In this document: one piece after another, positions 8,375-17,492 of the stretch
Numbering within the stretch: position 1 is the first letter of the stretch
Layout of the letters: the number at the start of each line of letters is the position of its first letter
Assembly: GCF_028736035.1 (NCBI RefSeq)
Contig: NZ_CP117866.1
Span: 6,076,001 to 6,140,000, forward strand
Direction: 5' to 3'
Source of the DNA: Streptomyces sp. T12
GTDB lineage: Bacteria > Actinomycetota > Actinomycetes > Streptomycetales > Streptomycetaceae
DNA: 64,000 nt
Notes under the pieces: generated by a model
Database searches by the model: none
Seen by the model: the letters and a program-made list of their open reading frames with translations, nothing else
What the model was told of the DNA's origin: nothing
Position numbers and translations under genes: made by a program

Positions 8375-10207
8375 TCACGCCGCGCGGACGTCCCGTTCCG
8401 CCACCGCGTGTGCGCACGGGCGCGGAGCGGTCGTGCGGCGGCGCAGGAAGCGCGGCAGCGGCAGGGCGAGGTTGACGAAGCCTTCGGCCTGCATGGCGGC
8501 GAAGCCGAGGCGGGGCAGGTCGCCGGAGGCGCGGTAGACGACGAAGCGGGGCTCCCAGCGGGGCTGGAACTTGGCGTTGAACTTGTACAGCGACTCGATC
8601 TGGAACCAGCGGGAGAGGAACACCAGCAGCCCGCGCCAGGCGCGCAGTACCGGTCCCGCGCCGATCTTCTCGCCGCGGGCCAGGGCCGAGCGGAACATGG
8701 CGAAGTTGAGGGACACGCGCGCGATGCCGAATTTCGGGGCGGCCTGGAGTGCGGCCACGATGAGCAGTTCGTTCATGCCGGGGTCGGCCGCGCGGTCGCG
8801 GCGCATCAGGTCCAGGGAGGCCCCGTCCGTGCCCCACGGCACGAAGTGCAGGATCGCCTTGAGGTCGCCGTACGGGCCGGGCTCTTCGTCGGCCTTGTGG
8901 GCGGTGGCGATGAGGCAGTCGCCGTCGGCCGGGTCGCCGACGCGGCCGAGCGCCATCGAGAAGCCGCGCTCGGTGTCGGTGCCGCGCCAGTCCTCGGCGG
9001 CGCGGCGGATACGGTCCAGCTCGGCCTCGCCGAGGTCACGGACGCGCCGTACCCGGGTTTCGTAACCGGCGCGCTCGATGCGCTTGACCATCTGGCGTAC
9101 GTTGCGCATCGCGCGGCCGGCGAGCGAGAAATCCGGGACGTCCACCACCGCCTCGTCGCCCAGTTCGAGGGCGTCGAGCCCGGTCTCGCGGGTCCACACC
9201 TCGGCGCCGGTCTCGGAGCAGCCCATGACGGCCGGGGTCCAGGAGTGGGCCTTGGCCTCGTCCATGAAGCGCTCGATGGCGCCGGGCCAGGCCTCGACGT
9301 CGCCGATGGGGTCGCCGCTGGCGAGCATCACGCCGGAGACGACGCGGTAGGTCACCGCCGCCTTGCCGCTGGGGGAGAAGACGACGGCCTTGTCGCGGCG
9401 CAGCGCGAAGTGGCCGAGGGAGTCGCGGCGGCCGTGCTTGACCAGCAGGGCGCGCAGGCGTGCCTCGTCGTCCTCGGTGAGGCGTGCGGCGGGGTGTTCG
9501 GGGCGGAAGGCCAGGTAGATCGTGGTGACCGCCGTGATCCAGCCGAGGGCGCCCAGGGAGAAGGCGACCGTCCACGAGGTGTTGCCCTGGTAGTCGACCG
9601 GGCCCTCGAAGCCGAACAGGCCGTAGATGACGTGCGTGATGCGGTCGGCCAGGCTCGGGTCGCCGACCATGGTCTCCGGATGAGCGCTGACGATGACCAG
9701 CCCGAGGGCGAGGGAACCGGCACTCATGAGGACGAAGTTGGCCAGCGCCCGCCACCTGCTGCGCGGGTCGGGCAGCGCCGCGAACTGGTCGCGGTGGCGC
9801 AGCAGGGCTACGAGCAGCGCAACCGAGATGAGGACGCCCACCAGGGAGTGGCGGTACGTGAACTGCGCGACCGCTCCGGCCGGCAGCAGGACGACCGCGG
9901 CGCGCCACGCCCGCCGCTTGCCGCGCTTGAGGCCGTGGGCGAGCAGGAGCAGCAGCACGCCCGCGCTGAGCGACAGCGCGGCCGCGAACGGGCCCGTCGA
10001 GCCCGGCAGCACTTCGGCGATGGCGTGCATACGGCTGTGCCGGAAGCGCGGGAACACGCCCGCGGCGACGTCCAGCAGGCCCACCAGGGCGCAGGCCCTG
10101 CCGACGAAAACGGGAACCGCCTCCGGGCGTGGGCCACGGAGCAGATGCCGTACTCGGCTCGGCAGGTGCCGTACCTGGCTCGATCGTTGGGGAACCTCGC
10201 CCGACAT
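8375..10207 (-). CDS. MprF-like phosphatidylglycerol lysyltransferase-type membrane protein
   Basis: The N-terminal half holds about six membrane helices (for example ALVGLLDVAAGVFP, SLSAGVLLLLLAHGL, SLVGVLISVALLVALL and FVLMSAGSLALGLVIV). The C-terminal ~300 residues are a DUF2156/LPG-synthase domain (FSPSGKAAVTYRV, ASGDPIGD, NEPGPYG-type segments). Proteins of this family transfer lysine from lysyl-tRNA to phosphatidylglycerol, making the envelope less anionic; the substrate here is not proven. I prefer ATG 10207 (MSGEVPQ), which has AGGA about 10 nt upstream; in-frame starts at 10231 and 10282 are alternatives. A sigma-E-like promoter lies about 95 nt upstream. It is divergent from an esterase gene. 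Confidence 0.85.
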   Translation of the reverse strand: MSGEVPQRSSQVRHLPSRVRHLLRGPRPEAVPVFVGRACALVGLLDVAAGVFPRFRHSRMHAIAEVLPGSTGPFAAALSLSAGVLLLLLAHGLKRGKRRAWRAAVVLLPAGAVAQFTYRHSLVGVLISVALLVALLRHRDQFAALPDPRSRWRALANFVLMSAGSLALGLVIVSAHPETMVGDPSLADRITHVIYGLFGFEGPVDYQGNTSWTVAFSLGALGWITAVTTIYLAFRPEHPAARLTEDDEARLRALLVKHGRRDSLGHFALRRDKAVVFSPSGKAAVTYRVVSGVMLASGDPIGDVEAWPGAIERFMDEAKAHSWTPAVMGCSETGAEVWTRETGLDALELGDEAVVDVPDFSLAGRAMRNVRQMVKRIERAGYETRVRRVRDLGEAELDRIRRAAEDWRGTDTERGFSMALGRVGDPADGDCLIATAHKADEEPGPYGDLKAILHFVPWGTDGASLDLMRRDRAADPGMNELLIVAALQAAPKFGIARVSLNFAMFRSALARGEKIGAGPVLRAWRGLLVFLSRWFQIESLYKFNAKFQPRWEPRFVVYRASGDLPRLGFAAMQAEGFVNLALPLPRFLRRRTTAPRPCAHAVAERDVRAA

Positions 10208-10301
10208 TTCCACATCTGTCCTGACAGACATCGCATCCCATAGTTCTGCGAGAGACCTTGGATCCGGTGCCGATTCGGGCATCCGGCGACATTGCGCCCT
10301 C

Positions 10302-10330
10302 TAGGACGGTGTCTTGAGGGGAGAGGTTCA
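10302..10330 (-). promoter_or_regulatory. Candidate sigma-E-dependent promoter for the MprF-like gene
   Basis: On the minus strand, TGAACC (10330-10325) is followed after 16 nt by CGTCCTA (10308-10302). This resembles the Streptomyces sigma-E pattern GGAACC-N16-CGTCTA with two differences. It lies about 95 nt upstream of the preferred start, and sigE itself is in this window. Confidence 0.45.
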
Positions 10331-10452
10331 CTCAGCTCCCCAAAACCGTTTCAAAGGCCAAGGAAAGTCCGGGGCAAGCCCTTGCGAAGGAGCGGGGGAG
10401 GCAGCGCGGAAGAAGCGCGAACCGGGCGGAAAGTGCGGGCAGGTAACCATCG

Positions 10453-11571
10453 ATGGGTCTCACGAGCGACAAGGTGCTGGCGCTGGCGGTTGCGGCCGCC
10501 GTAGGGCTGTTCGTCGGCACGGTGTGGCTGTGGCCACGGCTGGCGCGGCGCGGCTGGCGGAACGTGAGCGGACGCGTCGGTCTGCTGCTCTCCACACAGG
10601 TGATGCTCTTCGCGGCGGTCGGTCTCGTCGCCAACCAGGCATTCGGGTTCTACGCCAGCTGGGCCGACCTGTTCGGGCAGGAGACCGAACAGGGCGTCGT
10701 CGTGGACCACACGCCGACCGGCGGGCCGCTGGAGGTCGTCGACACGCGGCGCGTGCCCGGGGCGGCCAGTTCCCGGCCGTACATGGGCGGGCAGATCCAG
10801 AAGATCGGCATCGTGGGCCGTACGACGCACATCGCGACGCCCGCGTTCGTCTATCTGCCGCCGGAGTATTTTCAGCCGCAGTACCGCACGCGCACGTTCC
10901 CCGCGGCCGTCGTCCTCACCGGTTATCCGGGTACGGCCCAGGCGCTGGTGGACAAGCTCGACTATCCGCGTACGGCCGCGAGGCTTGCCGAGGACGGTCG
11001 TATGCAGCCGATGATCCTGGTGATGATGCGGCCGACCGTGGCGCCGCCGCGGGACACGGAATGCGTGGACATCCCGGGCGGCCCGCAGACGGAGACGTTC
11101 TTCGCCAAAGATCTGATCGACGCCGTGAGCGGCCACTACAGAGTGGGCAGGAAACCGGGCAGCTGGGGCATCATCGGTGACTCCACGGGCGGCTACTGCG
11201 CGTTGAAGCTCGCCATGCACCATCCCCGGGTGTACGCCGCCGGGGCGGGACTTTCCGCCTACTACAAGGCGCCGATCGACCCGACGACGGGCGATCTCTT
11301 CCACGGCGACGAGGAACTGCGCAATCGCTCGAACCTGTGGTGGTACCTCAAGCACATGCCCGCGCCGGACACTTCACTGCTCGTCAGCAGCAGCAAAGTT
11401 GGAGAATCCAACTACAAGGGCACGCTGAAGTTCATTGAGCGCGTGAAGGCCACGAAGCTGACGCGGATCTCGTCGATCATCCTGGAAAGCGGAGGGCACA
11501 ACTTCAACACCTGGCGGCGGGAGATTCCGGGGACGCTGGAGTGGATGAGCGGGCGGCTGAGCGGCAGGTGA
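10453..11571 (+). CDS. Membrane-anchored esterase (antigen 85/esterase-D-like alpha/beta hydrolase)
   Basis: 372 residues with two N-terminal hydrophobic helices (about 8-27 and 42-62) followed by an extracytoplasmic alpha/beta-hydrolase. The nucleophile is probably S244 in GDSTGG, and a catalytic His is likely in GGHNFNTW near the C-terminus. Substrate unknown; related actinobacterial proteins act on envelope esters. The ATG at 10453 follows GCAGG. Divergent to the MprF-like gene, which in Streptomyces is its regular neighbour, hinting at a common envelope-lipid role. Confidence 0.8.
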   Translation: MGLTSDKVLALAVAAAVGLFVGTVWLWPRLARRGWRNVSGRVGLLLSTQVMLFAAVGLVANQAFGFYASWADLFGQETEQGVVVDHTPTGGPLEVVDTRRVPGAASSRPYMGGQIQKIGIVGRTTHIATPAFVYLPPEYFQPQYRTRTFPAAVVLTGYPGTAQALVDKLDYPRTAARLAEDGRMQPMILVMMRPTVAPPRDTECVDIPGGPQTETFFAKDLIDAVSGHYRVGRKPGSWGIIGDSTGGYCALKLAMHHPRVYAAGAGLSAYYKAPIDPTTGDLFHGDEELRNRSNLWWYLKHMPAPDTSLLVSSSKVGESNYKGTLKFIERVKATKLTRISSIILESGGHNFNTWRREIPGTLEWMSGRLSGR

Positions 11572-11716
11572 CGGTGGCTGTCGGGGCTTTTTGATCTTGG
11601 TTCTTGGCCAATTCGGTGAGGGATCTGATTCCTGATGCCGCGTGAACGACTCGGGATGGCTGTGTTTTTACGGGGCGGGGCAACAAGATTCGCCTACGCG
11701 CGGTAAGTTTCTGGCC

Positions 11717-13108
11717 ATGCCACGTGGACGTCACCGTCATTCCCCTCCCTTGCACAGGCTGCTGCCCCCGTCGGCGATCGCAGGCGTCTCCGTCGTCTGT
11801 GCGCTCGCCCCCTGGGTGTTCACCGAGCCCATGGTGCTGCGCGGCCTTGCCGCGGCCGCCGCGGCCACGGCGGTCATCGGCGCGGTCGTCATGCGCCGCT
11901 GGGACACGCAGGCGGGCAAACGGGTCGCCGACCTCACGCGCGCGCGTGCGAGCGACGAGTGGCGGTACGAGGAACGGGTCGCCGAGCTGGAGACCGACCT
12001 CGAGGAGTCGCGCGAGCTGCGCGTCAAGCTGGAGCAGCGGCTGCGGGCCAAGCGCACGGAGCTCGCGGGGCTGCGCAACGAGCACGCGGCGCTGCTGCGC
12101 CGGTACGCCACGGCGGAGACCGAGCGGGCGAGCGTCCTGGAGGAACGCCGGGTTCTGGAGATAGAGGCGGCCACGCCCGTGCGTGCGTTGCCGCCGGCGT
12201 CGGCGCCGGTCGACGGCGCGGTTTCCGCCGCTGCGGAGGGGGCTGTGGCTGCCCCGGCCGAGCCGGAGGACGTGGACACCGAGGCCGCCGAGGAGACGCC
12301 GCAGACTCCGGCCGTCTTCTCGCCGGAGGGCTCCCGGCTGTTCCTGCGGGCCAGCGCGGCGTTGGCGCGGCTCGACGGGGACGAGGGGCAGGGGACGCCG
12401 GAGGGGGACGGTCCGGGGAAGGCCGCGGACGGCTCGGTGAACGACGGCGAGTCCTCGAAGAACGAGTCCTCGAAGAACGAGTCCTCGAAGAACGAGTCCT
12501 CGAAGGACGAGTCCTCGAAGAGCGGGGCCTCGAAGAACGAGTTTCCGAAGAACGAGCCGCCGAAGAACGACCCCCCGAAGGGGGACGGTCACTCCTCCGA
12601 CGACGAGTCGGCGGAGGCCGGTTCGGGTGCCGTCGAGGCGGCGGTCACCGGCGGGTCCGAGACGGAACCCGCACTGGAGGACGAGGCCCAGGGGAAGCCC
12701 GAGGCGGTCGACGGGCACGAGCGCGCGGCCGCCATCCCCACGGCAGGCGCCGTCGCCGAGGCCCAGCCGGCCCTGCCTGCGGCCCAGCAGCCCTCGGGGC
12801 ACTTCATCGCACCGACCGCGGTGGCCGTCGTACCGGCGACGCCCGTCCGGCGTGCGGCGATCGAAGGCGGCTTCGACTTCTTCGGTACGAAGCAGGGGGC
12901 GGCGCCCTCCGCGTTGGAGTCCGTCCAGAACGAGGACCTCGCCGACGTCGTCGGCCAGGAGGCCCTCGCCCTCCACAAGGCCGAGTCCGAGGCCGAGTTC
13001 AAGCCGGCCGACGAGGAGTCCCGGGGTATCGGGCAGGTCATCGACCTGACGGCTCATGACGAGACGGAACAGATCGATGTGCAGGGCTTGCGGAGCGCGG
13101 TTTCCTGA
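11717..13108 (+). CDS. Coiled-coil membrane protein with Glu/Ser/Lys repeats
   Basis: Function unknown. From ATG 11717 the protein has 463 residues: a basic N-terminus, two short membrane helices (about 16-33 and 37-56), a charged coiled coil (about 65-150, with RYEERVAELETDLEESREL), then a long acidic low-complexity region. The low-complexity part contains about nine tandem five-residue units, mostly NESSK, at about 246-289. TAAGTT ends 7 nt before the ATG with no ribosome site, so the mRNA is probably leaderless; an in-frame ATG at 11642 is less likely. Found beside the esterase and PH-domain genes, so an envelope role is plausible but unproven. Confidence 0.75.
   Translation: MPRGRHRHSPPLHRLLPPSAIAGVSVVCALAPWVFTEPMVLRGLAAAAAATAVIGAVVMRRWDTQAGKRVADLTRARASDEWRYEERVAELETDLEESRELRVKLEQRLRAKRTELAGLRNEHAALLRRYATAETERASVLEERRVLEIEAATPVRALPPASAPVDGAVSAAAEGAVAAPAEPEDVDTEAAEETPQTPAVFSPEGSRLFLRASAALARLDGDEGQGTPEGDGPGKAADGSVNDGESSKNESSKNESSKNESSKDESSKSGASKNEFPKNEPPKNDPPKGDGHSSDDESAEAGSGAVEAAVTGGSETEPALEDEAQGKPEAVDGHERAAAIPTAGAVAEAQPALPAAQQPSGHFIAPTAVAVVPATPVRRAAIEGGFDFFGTKQGAAPSALESVQNEDLADVVGQEALALHKAESEAEFKPADEESRGIGQVIDLTAHDETEQIDVQGLRSAVS
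12449..12583 (+). repeat. Nine 15-bp tandem repeats inside a coding region
   Basis: Units of GAGTCCTCGAAGAAC at 12449, 12464 and 12479, then six progressively diverged units to about 12583. The period of 15 keeps the reading frame and gives an N/D-E-S-S-K repeat that drifts to NEPPK. Confidence 0.9.
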
Positions 13109-13142
13109 CGATTGCCCGGTCGCGCACGCGGCGGACGGACGC

Positions 13143-14477
13143 TCAGGCCATCCACCGATCCGGCCGCGCGTCCCTCCGCCCCGTGCGCGACCGCTCCGCC
13201 TGCCCCCGCAGCAGCTCCGCGGCCTCCCCGGCGTCCCGCAGCCGGGCGGTCACCGTCTTGTTCGCCCCGGTGTCCACGCGTACGTCGGCCACGCCCCACA
13301 GCCGCTCCCACGGGCCCTGAGCCAGCCGTACGCTCTGGACCTTCGCGTGCGGTACGAGCGCCAGGCTCCGCCGCAAGAGGCCGGTCCGGGCGGCGAACAC
13401 CGCGTCCGTGACGGCCAGGCCGTACCCGCGCCACCACACCGGCACGCACCGGCCCGCCCGCCGCGGCGGACGTGACAGCGACGCGCGCGACGGGACGGTC
13501 ACCCCGGGCAGCACGCGCGCGACGACCGATTCGGCGACCTCGCGCGGGGCGACCGGAAGCAGGACCGAGTTGGACGAGCCCGCCACGTCCAGCTCCACCC
13601 GCACCCAGCCGCGCCGCCGCCACAGCAGCGGTTCGACGATCCGTACGGTCTGCACGCGGCCTGGCGGCACCGTCTCGTGCGCCCGGTCGAGCAGGCCGTG
13701 GTCGAGACGCAGCCCGTCCGGTGACTCGCCCACCGTCCAGTCGTACTCGGTGACGAACCGCCCCACGCTGCTCGCCCCCGCCGCGCCGAACAGCGGAACC
13801 GCGGTCGCGAGGACCGTCCATGCGCTTTCCGTGGCCAGCCAGAGGATGGTCGGTACGACGATCGCGGCGGCCAGCGTCGCCCAGGTGGCGCCGGTCAGCA
13901 CGAGCGAGACGGCCAGGACGCCCGGCGGCACGCGCAGCAGCTCCTGGGACGGCGCCTCGCCGACCTCGTGCGCCGTCTCGGGCGCGAAACCGGCGGCGCG
14001 CGCGAGGAGTTCCGCGCGGAGCGCACGCGCCTCCTCCGCGCCCAGGAAGGCGAGTTCGTCCTTCTTGTCCGTGCCTATGACGTCGAGTTTGAGCTTCGCG
14101 ACGCCCGCTACGCGCGCGAGCAGCGGCTGGGTGATGTCGACGGCCTGGATGCGTTCCAGCCGGATGTGCGCGGTGCGCCGGAACACCAGGCCGGTGCGGA
14201 TGCGCAGTTCGGTGTCGGTCACCGCGAAGTGCGTGAACCACCAGGTGAGGAAGCCGTACAGGGCGGCCGCGGGGACGAGCACGGCGAGCGCGAGCAGAAT
14301 CGTGGTGGTCGTCAGCCTGGTCAGCTGGCGCTGCGCCTGGTCGGGGTCGTGCACCGCCCAGCCGATGAGCACGGCGACCGGCGCCCACGCGCGCCTGAGC
14401 GGCGTCACGGGGTGCAGCCGCCGGTCGGTCACGGGTGGCCTCTCGCGTACGGCGTCGTCGACGCCGGGCGTCGTCAC
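13143..14477 (-). CDS. Bacterial PH domain (bPH2) membrane protein, YdbT type
   Basis: 444 residues with three copies of the membrane-flanked bPH2 domain separated by pairs of hydrophobic helices (near 55-90, 190-235 and 375-395). Typical strand motifs are [24 protein letters not shown] and [18 protein letters not shown]. The start overlaps the stop of the following smaller PH protein by 4 bases (14474-14477), so the two are translated as a unit, as with ydbS-ydbT of Bacillus. The molecular function of these proteins is unknown; envelope or bacteriocin-stress roles have been described for relatives. Confidence 0.85.
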   Translation of the reverse strand: MTTPGVDDAVRERPPVTDRRLHPVTPLRRAWAPVAVLIGWAVHDPDQAQRQLTRLTTTTILLALAVLVPAAALYGFLTWWFTHFAVTDTELRIRTGLVFRRTAHIRLERIQAVDITQPLLARVAGVAKLKLDVIGTDKKDELAFLGAEEARALRAELLARAAGFAPETAHEVGEAPSQELLRVPPGVLAVSLVLTGATWATLAAAIVVPTILWLATESAWTVLATAVPLFGAAGASSVGRFVTEYDWTVGESPDGLRLDHGLLDRAHETVPPGRVQTVRIVEPLLWRRRGWVRVELDVAGSSNSVLLPVAPREVAESVVARVLPGVTVPSRASLSRPPRRAGRCVPVWWRGYGLAVTDAVFAARTGLLRRSLALVPHAKVQSVRLAQGPWERLWGVADVRVDTGANKTVTARLRDAGEAAELLRGQAERSRTGRRDARPDRWMA

Positions 14478-15022
14478 AGCCCCGCCGAACGGGCCTCGCC
14501 CAGCTCGGTGAGCCGGTCGCGCAGCCGTTCCGCCTCCGCCGGGTCGAGGCCGGGGATGGTCGCATCGGTGGCCGCGGCGGCCGTGTGCAGCTGCACGCTG
14601 GCCAGGCCGAAGTGCCGCTCCACGGGGCCGGAGGTGACCTCGACCAGCTGCATCCGCCCGTACGGCACGACTGTCTCCTCACGCCACAGCACGCCCCGGC
14701 TGATCAGCAGGTCGTCCGCGCGCTCGGCGTATCGCCACGAACGCCAGTTGCGGCCGAGCATCACCCAGCCCCACGCCATCAGGGCCAGCGGCAGCAGCGC
14801 GAAGGCGGCCCAGCCGGGCCCGGCGAGCAGCCCGAGAAGCAGGGCCAGGCCGACCGTCAGCAGCCCCAGCCACACCACCAGCAACAGCCGCCGCATCTTC
14901 AGCAGCCCCGGCGGCAGCCCGGTCCACCCCGGCTCGACCTCCACTCGTTCGTCCCCCACTCGTTCGTCGCCCATCCGCTCGTCCCCCGCCGTCCCCGTGT
15001 GCTCCGGGCTCCCCGTCTCCAT
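14474..15022 (-). CDS. Bacterial PH domain (bPH2) membrane protein, YdbS type
   Basis: 182 residues from ATG 15022. An acidic N-terminal repeat ([15 protein letters not shown]) precedes two membrane helices (about 48-68 and 70-90) and one bPH2 domain with [20 protein letters not shown] and [11 protein letters not shown]. The chosen ATG has TACGCT ending 6 nt upstream and no ribosome site, predicting a leaderless message. The further in-frame extension to 15193 would overlap the divergent nuoD-like gene and is rejected. Coupled to the YdbT-type gene. Confidence 0.82.
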   Translation of the reverse strand: METGSPEHTGTAGDERMGDERVGDERVEVEPGWTGLPPGLLKMRRLLLVVWLGLLTVGLALLLGLLAGPGWAAFALLPLALMAWGWVMLGRNWRSWRYAERADDLLISRGVLWREETVVPYGRMQLVEVTSGPVERHFGLASVQLHTAAAATDATIPGLDPAEAERLRDRLTELGEARSAGL

Positions 15023-15053
15023 GGGGCCAGCGTACGTAGGGGAGACTGTGTCC

Positions 15054-16205
15054 ATGACTCCTACGACGGAGACCATGGTCGGTATCGGCGGCGCCGCGGA
15101 GAGCACCGACATGGTGCTCAACATCGGGCCACAGCACCCGTCCACGCACGGCGTGCTGCGCCTCAAGCTCGTTCTGGACGGCGAGCGCATCACGCGCGCG
15201 GAGCCGGTGATCGGCTATATGCACCGCGGCGCGGAGAAGCTGTTCGAGGCTCGCGACTACCGCCAGATCATCATGCTCGCCAACCGCCACGACTGGCTGT
15301 CGGCCTTCTCCAACGAGCTCGGTGTCGTCCTCGCCGTGGAGCGCATGCTCGGCATGGAGGTGCCCGAGCGGGCGGTGTGGACGCGGACCCTGCTCGCGGA
15401 GCTGAACCGGGTGCTCAACCACCTGATGTTCCTGGGGTCGTACCCGCTGGAGCTGGGCGGGATCACGCCGATCTTCTACGCCTTCACGGAGCGCGAGGAA
15501 CTCCAGCACGTCATGGAGGAGGTCTCCGGCGGGCGTATGCACTACATGTTCAACCGGGTGGGCGGCCTGAAGGAGGACCTGCCGGCCGGCTGGACCACGC
15601 GTGCGCGCGGCGCCGTCGCCGACGTGCGCTCGCGCATGGACCGGTTCGACGACCTGGTCCTCGGCAACGAGATCTTCCGCGGGCGCACGCGGGGCGTGGG
15701 CGTTCTCGCGCCGGAGGCCGTGCACGCGTACGGCGCGAGCGGGCCGATCGCACGCGCCTCGGGCGTCGACTTCGACCTGCGCCGCGACGAGCCCTATCTC
15801 GCCTACGGCGAGCTGCAGGACGTCCTGAAGGTGGTGACCCGCGAGGAGGGCGACTGCCTCGCCCGGTTCGAGTGCCTGCTGGAGCAGACCCACAACGCCC
15901 TCGACCTCGCCGACGCCTGCCTCGACCGGCTCGCCGAGCTGCCGCCCGGGCCGATCAACCAGCGGCTCCCCAAGGTCCTCAAGGCACCCGAGGGCCACAC
16001 GTACGCGTGGACCGAGAACCCGCTCGGCATCAACGGCTACTACCTCGTCAGCAAGGGCGAGAAGACCCCGTACCGGCTCAAGCTGCGCTCGGCGTCGTAC
16101 AACAACATCCAGACGCTGGTGGAGCTGCTGCCGGGGACGCTGGTCGCGGACATGGTGGCGATTTTGGGGTCGATGTTCTTCGTGGTGGGGGACATCGACA
16201 AGTAG
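15054..16205 (+). CDS. nuoD2: Orphan NuoD (49-kDa subunit) paralogue
   Basis: 383 residues across the full NuoD/NDUFS2 fold of respiratory complex [10 protein letters not shown] at 25-33 contains the quinone-site histidine (H32), and MHRGAEKL at 56-63 contains the arginine equivalent to NDUFS2 R85. By alignment from memory, the quinone-binding Tyr of the conserved D-Y pair is Trp here (HDW, W81). No other nuo gene is adjacent, so this is a stand-alone copy; in Streptomyces the 14-gene nuo operon lies elsewhere. ATG 15054 follows AGGGGAG. The neighbour at the 3' end is a MidA-type methyltransferase. The function of such orphan copies is not established. Confidence 0.85.
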   Translation: MTPTTETMVGIGGAAESTDMVLNIGPQHPSTHGVLRLKLVLDGERITRAEPVIGYMHRGAEKLFEARDYRQIIMLANRHDWLSAFSNELGVVLAVERMLGMEVPERAVWTRTLLAELNRVLNHLMFLGSYPLELGGITPIFYAFTEREELQHVMEEVSGGRMHYMFNRVGGLKEDLPAGWTTRARGAVADVRSRMDRFDDLVLGNEIFRGRTRGVGVLAPEAVHAYGASGPIARASGVDFDLRRDEPYLAYGELQDVLKVVTREEGDCLARFECLLEQTHNALDLADACLDRLAELPPGPINQRLPKVLKAPEGHTYAWTENPLGINGYYLVSKGEKTPYRLKLRSASYNNIQTLVELLPGTLVADMVAILGSMFFVVGDIDK

Positions 16206-16207
16206 GG

Positions 16208-16315
16208 GTTAGCTCTGGGGTCAGCTCTGGGGTCAGTCGTGGGGTTTCGGTGTGAGGGGTCCGTCGCAGGGGCCCGGCGTAGGAGTTCGTCCGGAATTCC
16301 AACCGACTCGATCGC
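16208..16315. repeat. Short direct repeats between two convergent genes
   Basis: After nuoD2 there are two tandem AGCTCTGGGGTC units (from about 16211) and a third decayed copy. At 16288-16305 an 18-bp copy of CGTCCGGAATTCCAACCG repeats sequence at 16330-16347 inside the 3' end of the methyltransferase gene, 42 bp away, so the duplicated segments flank that gene's stop codon. Confidence 0.75.
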
Positions 16316-17374
16316 TCAGCCCGCCAGTACGTCCGGAATTCCAACCGGCTGCACCAGCCACCCGAAGTCCCCGAGTCCGCCCGTCGCGGTGAGCTCGGCG
16401 GCTTCGCCCGCGCTCGCGAGGGCTCGCACGTAGTCGGCCGGCCGCGTGGAGGCCAGCTCAAGCGGGGGGCGTGCGCCCGTGATGCCCAAGGTGTGCAACG
16501 CCTCGCGCTGGGACAACAGGCGCGCGCCGGGCCGCGCACACGCCGTCGCGCAGGCGTCCAGTGCGACATGCGCCGTGATGTCGCACGAGCCGTCCGGCAC
16601 GGGAGCCGTCTCCCGCCCCTCGCGGAAGCCGGTGAGCGTCCCGAAGGGCGGCCGGGCGTGCGCCGTGTGCGCGTAGTCCACGGCGACGGCGAGCCCCTGG
16701 TTCAGTGTCGCCACGGCGGCAGCCCAGGCCTCGTCCCGCGGCAGCCCGATCTCGGCCCGCAGCCCTTCCGTGGCCCGCGCTCCCTGTGCATCCCGCGCGG
16801 CCTCCACGGTCCGCGCCCCCTCCGCGCGCCCCAGCGGCCACCACCGCGCGAGCCATTCCGCGTCCGCTCCGGTGACCCGTTCCCCCAGGCGCTCGGTCCC
16901 GTCCCGTCGTACGAGAACCAGGCGCGGTACGCCCGTGGGGTCCACCTCCGCGACGTCCACGGGGACGTTGTCCAGCCACTCGTTGGCGAACAGCAGGCCC
17001 GAGATCCGCTGGGGCGGCCGGGGCAGCCACTCGATCCGGTGATCCAGGGTTTCCGGGCGGTCGGCTACCTCGACGGCGTACGCACGCGTGCGTGCCGCCA
17101 CCTCGGCGGGGAGCGCGGCCAGCACACGGGTGACCAGCTCGCCCCGCCCCGCACCCATGTCGACGAAGCCGAGCGAGGCGGGCCGGCCCAGGGCCTCGTC
17201 GACCCGGCACAGCAGCCGGGCCACGGCACCGGCGAAGAGCGGCGACGCGTGGACGGACGTACGGAAGTGGCCGGCCGGTCCCTCGGGGCGGCGATAGAAG
17301 CCGTCCGGACCGTAGAGGGCGGCTTCCGCTGCCGCGCGCCACCCGAGCCATTCGTCCGTCGCCTCTGCTGTCAC
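16316..17374 (-). CDS. MidA/NDUFAF7-family SAM-dependent methyltransferase
   Basis: 352 residues, DUF185 type. The SAM-binding loop is visible as [16 protein letters not shown] near residue 70, followed by acidic and aromatic motifs of the family ([15 protein letters not shown]). Mitochondrial NDUFAF7 and MidA methylate an arginine of the 49-kDa subunit of complex I, the same family as the NuoD-like protein encoded next door, which retains the target arginine. The GTG at 17374 has TAGCCT ending 6 nt upstream and no ribosome site, so it is probably leaderless. The gene converges on nuoD2. Confidence 0.85.
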   Translation of the reverse strand: MTAEATDEWLGWRAAAEAALYGPDGFYRRPEGPAGHFRTSVHASPLFAGAVARLLCRVDEALGRPASLGFVDMGAGRGELVTRVLAALPAEVAARTRAYAVEVADRPETLDHRIEWLPRPPQRISGLLFANEWLDNVPVDVAEVDPTGVPRLVLVRRDGTERLGERVTGADAEWLARWWPLGRAEGARTVEAARDAQGARATEGLRAEIGLPRDEAWAAAVATLNQGLAVAVDYAHTAHARPPFGTLTGFREGRETAPVPDGSCDITAHVALDACATACARPGARLLSQREALHTLGITGARPPLELASTRPADYVRALASAGEAAELTATGGLGDFGWLVQPVGIPDVLAG

Positions 17375-17492
17375 CGGCCCAGGCTAAGCGCACAGGGGAA
17401 CGCAGCCTCCACCTTGCGGAGTACGCGCGCGTGATGCGGATCGGCCCTCCGGTTGACCCCTGCACGCATCTCGCTTCCCTACGCTGGGTTAC

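Noticed and set aside
12449..12583. CRISPR-like array
   Set aside because: Repeats are in-frame codon repeats with no spacers and no cas genes.
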